Shown in pieces: positions 5,985-8,356 of a DNA stretch of 8,356 nt. The DNA comes from Chloroflexota bacterium. Its GTDB lineage: Bacteria; Chloroflexota; Chloroflexia; JAMDCE01. The stretch is from the NCBI GenBank assembly GCA_023489135.1, contig JAMDCE010000075.1, positions 1 through 8,356 on the forward strand, in the 5' to 3' direction. The position numbers were made by a program, and so were the translations under genes. Positions within the stretch are counted from its first letter, which is position 1, and every line of letters begins with the position of its first letter. Below the pieces are notes generated by a model. The model had not been told where the DNA came from. It saw only the letters and a list, made by a program, of their open reading frames with translations, and ran no database searches.

Positions 5985-6722
5985 TTTTTGCTTGTTAATT
6001 TCCTGCAGAGCACGCCATCCCCAGATTGCCAAGGCCGTGATGCCGACTGCGATGGAGATCATCTGGTCGCTTCCGATCGAGGATGAATCGAAGCTTATTC
6101 GGAAAACGTCCGTAAAAGCGCGGATAAGCGGGTACGCAGTTAAGAATAGCAAGAATATCTGTCCGGAGAAGCTCTGGCGATCTCGCATCGCCACGAGCAG
6201 TCCGAACAGAATCAGGACGAGCACCGCCTCGTATATCTCAACTGGGTAGCGGGGCAGCGACATACCGGGGAAGACGATGCCCAGAGGTGGATCGGCCACT
6301 TGCCCGTAGCAATCGTTGTCAAGAAGACAGCCAAGACGCCCAGTGGCGATGCCCAGCGGCAGATATAGCGCGTAGAGGTCGGCGAGGTGCCAAAAGGGGA
6401 AACGAGCTTTCCGGGCATACCACCAGCCAACAAGTATTGCTCCGCCGAGCCCTCCATAAAAGGATAAGCCGGTCTGTATCCTAAGCACGTCCAGAGGATA
6501 GCGCAAGTAGATTGGCCAGACTGGCAGGATGTAGATCAGCCTCGCCGCAACGGCGGCGCCAAAAGCCAGCCAAAAACTGAGATCCCCTACCTGTTCTGCT
6601 GGCAGGCTCTCGCGCGAAGCGCGTCGCTTCACTAACCATGCGACGATCCAGTACGCGACCAGCAGGATGATGAGTTCCGAATTAGCAAGGAGCAGGCGCA
6701 GCAGCGAAAGGATTTGTTCCAT
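5784..6722 (-). CDS. Lgt-like protein (prolipoprotein diacylglyceryl transferase family) with an antisense-encoded C-terminal tail
   Basis: The 312-residue frame starts at ATG 6722. Residues 1-245 form a multi-helix membrane protein with Lgt family landmarks: GLSFYGGLGGAILVG (85-99), GRLGCLLDNDCYG (128-140), YPVEIYEAVL (159-168) and GQIFLLFLTAYPLIRAFTDV (187-206). Classical Lgt moves diacylglycerol from phosphatidylglycerol to the lipobox cysteine. Several positions differ from the E. coli enzyme: SFHGG is SFYGG, and the GRIGN signature is GRLGC with an added Cys at 138. It may therefore be a divergent paralogue. The Arg of the signature (R129) is kept. Residues 247-312 are polar and low in family features and lie antisense to the conserved end of the DUF2085 gene, so the original stop was probably near 5984 and was lost. 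The gene follows the CopD-like gene by 13 nt and is probably co-transcribed. Confidence 0.82.
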   Translation of the reverse strand: MEQILSLLRLLLANSELIILLVAYWIVAWLVKRRASRESLPAEQVGDLSFWLAFGAAVAARLIYILPVWPIYLRYPLDVLRIQTGLSFYGGLGGAILVGWWYARKARFPFWHLADLYALYLPLGIATGRLGCLLDNDCYGQVADPPLGIVFPGMSLPRYPVEIYEAVLVLILFGLLVAMRDRQSFSGQIFLLFLTAYPLIRAFTDVFRISFDSSSIGSDQMISIAVGITALAIWGWRALQEINKQKSASFAISTTYKRDVQLQLGVDQPDVGDSEQDSGASPELPVALAPPEELREPIQGNWHEEQQIEAPI

Positions 6723-6740
6723 CAGATTCGTTCCATCAGA
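6713..6740 (-). repeat. 14-bp tandem duplication across the CopD-like stop and the Lgt-like start
   Basis: Plus-strand units tttgttccatcaga (6713-6726) and ttcgttccatcaga (6727-6740) match at 13 of 14 positions. On the coding strand each copy contains TGATGGAAC. In the upstream copy the CopD-like TGA (6738-6736) overlaps an ATG by one base, and that ATG opens a four-codon frame (MERI). Its TGA in turn overlaps the real Lgt-like ATG at 6722 in the same TGATG form. Confidence 0.85.
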
Positions 6741-7251
6741 GAGGTCTCAGGCCCTTCTCATAAATGACTTGCAGCAAAGTGGCCAGGAGGAAGACCAGCG
6801 CCCCTAATGTGAGCACCAGCTGCGACGGCGAGAGGATCCTTTGAACCGCAGTAGGCGGATCAGGATGACCCTGCCCGGCTGGCATGCGTTCCGCCTTGAC
6901 CGTGGCCGATCCCCTCTGACCGAGGGTCCAGGAAAGCAGAAACATCCCGGCAGCCGCCGTCACCTTCATTGCAAGGATGGCCACGTACAGGTTGCTCACG
7001 TTGCCGCGCGAAAGGCGATCAAACGCGAGAATAACTCCAGTGACGACAAGCGCCATCACGCTGAGCTCTATCACTTCCTTATACTCTTCAGCCACCTTAG
7101 ACTTCAGGGCCTTGAGGGTAGAATGATCATCCACATCTGCTAGGGATGGTTGCAGGACCAGCAGATAGAACAGCCCACCTCCTACCCAGGCCGCCCCAGC
7201 CAGAGCGTGCACCCATCGTATCGCCACCAGCATAAGATCGTTCAGTTCCAT
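6736..7251 (-). CDS. CopD-like integral membrane protein
   Basis: From ATG 7251 this is a 171-residue protein with four predicted transmembrane helices. The first, LMLVAIRWVHALAGAAWVGG, carries the W/R-x-H-x-L-x-x-x-x-W-x-G-G pattern of the CopD (copper resistance D) and related haem or copper membrane families. The next helices fall near VIELSVMALVVTGVILAF, LYVAILAMKVTAAAGMFLLS and LVLTLGALVFLLATLLQVIY. Family members sit in the inner membrane and are linked to copper handling, but few are characterised. A longer frame opens at TTG 7299, adding 16 residues. I prefer ATG 7251 because GGGGGA lies just upstream and because the protein then starts close to its first helix. It lies between a thiol-redox pair and the Lgt-like gene, which suggests a shared extracytoplasmic metal or redox role. 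Copper specificity is not shown by the sequence. Confidence 0.7.
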   Translation of the reverse strand: MELNDLMLVAIRWVHALAGAAWVGGGLFYLLVLQPSLADVDDHSTLKALKSKVAEEYKEVIELSVMALVVTGVILAFDRLSRGNVSNLYVAILAMKVTAAAGMFLLSWTLGQRGSATVKAERMPAGQGHPDPPTAVQRILSPSQLVLTLGALVFLLATLLQVIYEKGLRPL

Positions 7252-7364
7252 CTGTGTCCCCCAAACATCGGTTTGGCTTATTACTTTAAGGATCGCCAAT
7301 TATTCGCCATTTTTTCACCTGGCTCGCTTCGTGGCCAGCAATATCTTCAAAGGCATTCCGACAC
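7252..7364 (-). other. Spacer with two tiny open frames between the TlpA-like and CopD-like genes
   Basis: On the reverse strand ATG 7356 opens MPLKILLATKRAR, stopping at TGA 7317-7315. The AGGTGA at 7320-7315 ends 4 nt before ATG 7310, which opens MANNWRSLK and stops at TAA 7283-7281. The second has good ribosome-binding spacing. Either could be a leader peptide or chance. The rest of the spacer is the hairpin region before ATG 7251. Confidence 0.3.
7261..7276. promoter_or_regulatory. Perfect 6-bp hairpin just upstream of the CopD-like start
   Basis: CCAAAC-ATCG-GTTTGG forms a 6-bp stem with a 4-nt loop. On the transcript its second arm ends inside the G-run that would act as ribosome-binding site for ATG 7251. 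It could modulate initiation. No U-tract follows, so a terminator is unlikely. Chance occurrence is possible at this length. Confidence 0.35.
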
Positions 7365-7895
7365 TCATCGCGAGGCCTCCTCGATAAACGCCGTGATCTG
7401 CTGGTCGTTCAGCGGTCCGATCCATCTTCGCACCAGTCTCCCCTCTCTATTGAGAAACCAGGTTTCGGGAACGCCCGACACCCCGTATTCGATGGCGGTC
7501 TCCCCGTTGGGGTCCGGGCCGGTAGGATAGGTGATGCCGAATTCTTTCATGAAGGATTTCGCATCCGCTTCGTTGTCCCAGATGTCCAACCCCACCAGGA
7601 CAACTCCACGGTCCTTGTACTTCTTCCAAGCTCGTTCCAGGACCGGGGCTTCGTCTCTACAGGGAGGGCACCAGGAGGCCCAGAAGTTTACCAACACGAC
7701 CTTGCCACGCTGGTCGGTGAGATGAAAGGTGCCCCCTGAGAAGAGTTTGATAGAGAAATCGGAGGCTTCTCGACCGGCGCTAACGGCTGGCGGATCGGCT
7801 GGGGGACTGGAGGAGCCCCTGTCGATCATCTGCCAGCCGAATGGAGCTAACAGGGCGACGATTCCCGTGAACACAACGATGATAAGTATTTTCAC
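7365..7895 (-). CDS. TlpA/ResA-like membrane-anchored thioredoxin
   Basis: This 176-residue protein has an N-terminal anchor (residues 4-23) and a flexible Pro/Ser linker (about 28-40). A TlpA/ResA/DsbE thioredoxin domain follows from about 44, facing the periplasm or cell exterior. The active site is WCPPC (75-79), followed by the family Glu at 82 (CRDEAP). The cis-Pro loop is GVPETWF (141-147) and the strand VVLVNFWASW (66-75) is typical. It should act as a thiol-disulphide reductase, for example on apocytochrome c or copper-protein cysteines, and receive electrons from CcdA. Translation starts at GTG 7895. GAGG at 7905-7902 lies 6 nt upstream and overlaps the end of ccdA, with only 3 nt between the ccdA stop and this start, so the pair is very probably co-translated. 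The exact target, and so the choice between ResA and TlpA, cannot be decided. Confidence 0.9.
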   Translation of the reverse strand: MKILIIVVFTGIVALLAPFGWQMIDRGSSSPPADPPAVSAGREASDFSIKLFSGGTFHLTDQRGKVVLVNFWASWCPPCRDEAPVLERAWKKYKDRGVVLVGLDIWDNEADAKSFMKEFGITYPTGPDPNGETAIEYGVSGVPETWFLNREGRLVRRWIGPLNDQQITAFIEEASR

Positions 7896-7898
7896 TTC

Positions 7899-8356
7899 TC
7901 ACCTCGGATAGAACAAAGTGTAGTAAAGCCTCTGAGCCAAGATGCTGAAGTAGAAGAAACGATCGGTGAGGAAGAGAACGCCCACTCCGACAAGAAGGCT
8001 GCCACTCACCGCATTGATCACCGCGTAATGGCGCTTCACCCAGCCCAAAGCGCCCATGGCCCGGCTGAAGCCAAGACCAACCAGCACAAAAGGCACACCT
8101 AATCCCAGTGAGTAGACGAGTAGCAGCAGCGCTCCTTGCATTGCCGTTCCCGCCGCACTTGAATAAAAGAGAATCGAGGCCAGAATGGGCCCGACACAGG
8201 GCGTCCAGCCGAAAGCGAAGGCCATCCCCAGTAGGACTGTCCCTCCTCGTCCAAAAGAGCGCCCGACCATATGAAAACGTCGCTCCCGGTAGAGCACTGG
8301 TAGCCTCAGGAGCCCGATGATGAAAAGCCCCATTAGGACCATCACGCCATCCCCAG
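7899..8356 (-). CDS. ccdA: Cytochrome c biogenesis protein CcdA, C-terminal part (runs off the right edge)
   Basis: The frame is open through the right edge and gives about 151 residues, the C-terminal two-thirds of a CcdA/DsbD-type protein. A transmembrane helix ending in GLLRLPVLYRERRFH is followed by the conserved GMAFAFGWTPCVGPILASIL, whose Cys is one of the two redox cysteines that move electrons across the membrane. The partner Cys (SPCVLPLIP-type motif) would lie upstream, outside the window. Further helices are ALLLLVYSLGLGVPFVLVGL and AVINAVSGSLLVGVGVLFL. CcdA passes reducing equivalents from cytoplasmic thioredoxin to an extracytoplasmic thioredoxin-like protein, here evidently the TlpA-like product 3 nt downstream. 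The GTG at 8345 is internal, not the start. The stop is TGA 7901-7899. Confidence 0.9.
   Translation of the reverse strand, partial: GDGVMVLMGLFIIGLLRLPVLYRERRFHMVGRSFGRGGTVLLGMAFAFGWTPCVGPILASILFYSSAAGTAMQGALLLLVYSLGLGVPFVLVGLGFSRAMGALGWVKRHYAVINAVSGSLLVGVGVLFLTDRFFYFSILAQRLYYTLFYPR

Noticed and set aside
6841..7143. 100-codon plus-strand open frame
   Set aside because: It is antisense to the CopD-like gene and rich in basic residues, as shadow frames often are.
1..8356. CRISPR array, tRNA, rRNA or insertion sequence
   Set aside because: I saw no regularly spaced repeats, tRNA-like folds, transposase motifs or terminal inverted repeats on either strand.

Overview
The window is bacterial DNA of moderately high GC, probably chromosomal. 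It joins a type I restriction-modification locus (about 1-4526, minus strand) to a membrane and redox gene cluster (about 5379-8356). The species cannot be fixed from sequence alone. The CcdA/TlpA/CopD-like/Lgt-like neighbourhood with a DUF2085 protein would suit Chloroflexota or a similar environmental lineage, but that is only an impression.

Region 1 (1-4526, minus strand) holds hsdR, hsdS and hsdM in transcription order R-S-M. HsdS (512 aa) is intact and HsdM runs off the left edge. hsdR is broken twice. It carries an in-frame amber codon exactly where the SF2 Q-motif glutamine should be (4009-4011). Its first codons are also in the wrong frame relative to the nuclease domain, with the switch point in an AAAAGGGGG tract (4496-4504). 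Either change is undone by one nucleotide, and the repaired gene would be 930 codons plus stop. If the lesions are real, the locus has probably kept only a methyltransferase (M and S).

Region 2 (4527-5378) holds a decayed small membrane-protein gene (4572-4916), itself interrupted by an in-frame amber codon, and then about 460 bp in which I see no gene.

Region 3 (5379-8356) starts with a plus-strand DUF2085-family membrane protein lacking three of the family's four conserved Cys/His residues. Facing it is a minus-strand run, read right to left: ccdA (partial), a TlpA/ResA-like thioredoxin, a CopD-like membrane protein and an Lgt-like membrane protein. CcdA and TlpA form a recognisable electron relay from cytoplasmic thioredoxin to extracytoplasmic thiols. 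The CopD-like and Lgt-like proteins follow at 113 bp and 13 bp spacing and are probably co-expressed. The Lgt-like reading frame runs 201 bp antisense into the DUF2085 gene, and a 14-bp tandem duplication sits on its start codon.

I did not find a clear new defence or mobile system. The most interesting points are the two lesions in hsdR (one on a -1 slippery heptamer), the recurrence of in-frame amber codons, the antisense gene overlap, and the cysteine-depleted DUF2085 protein.
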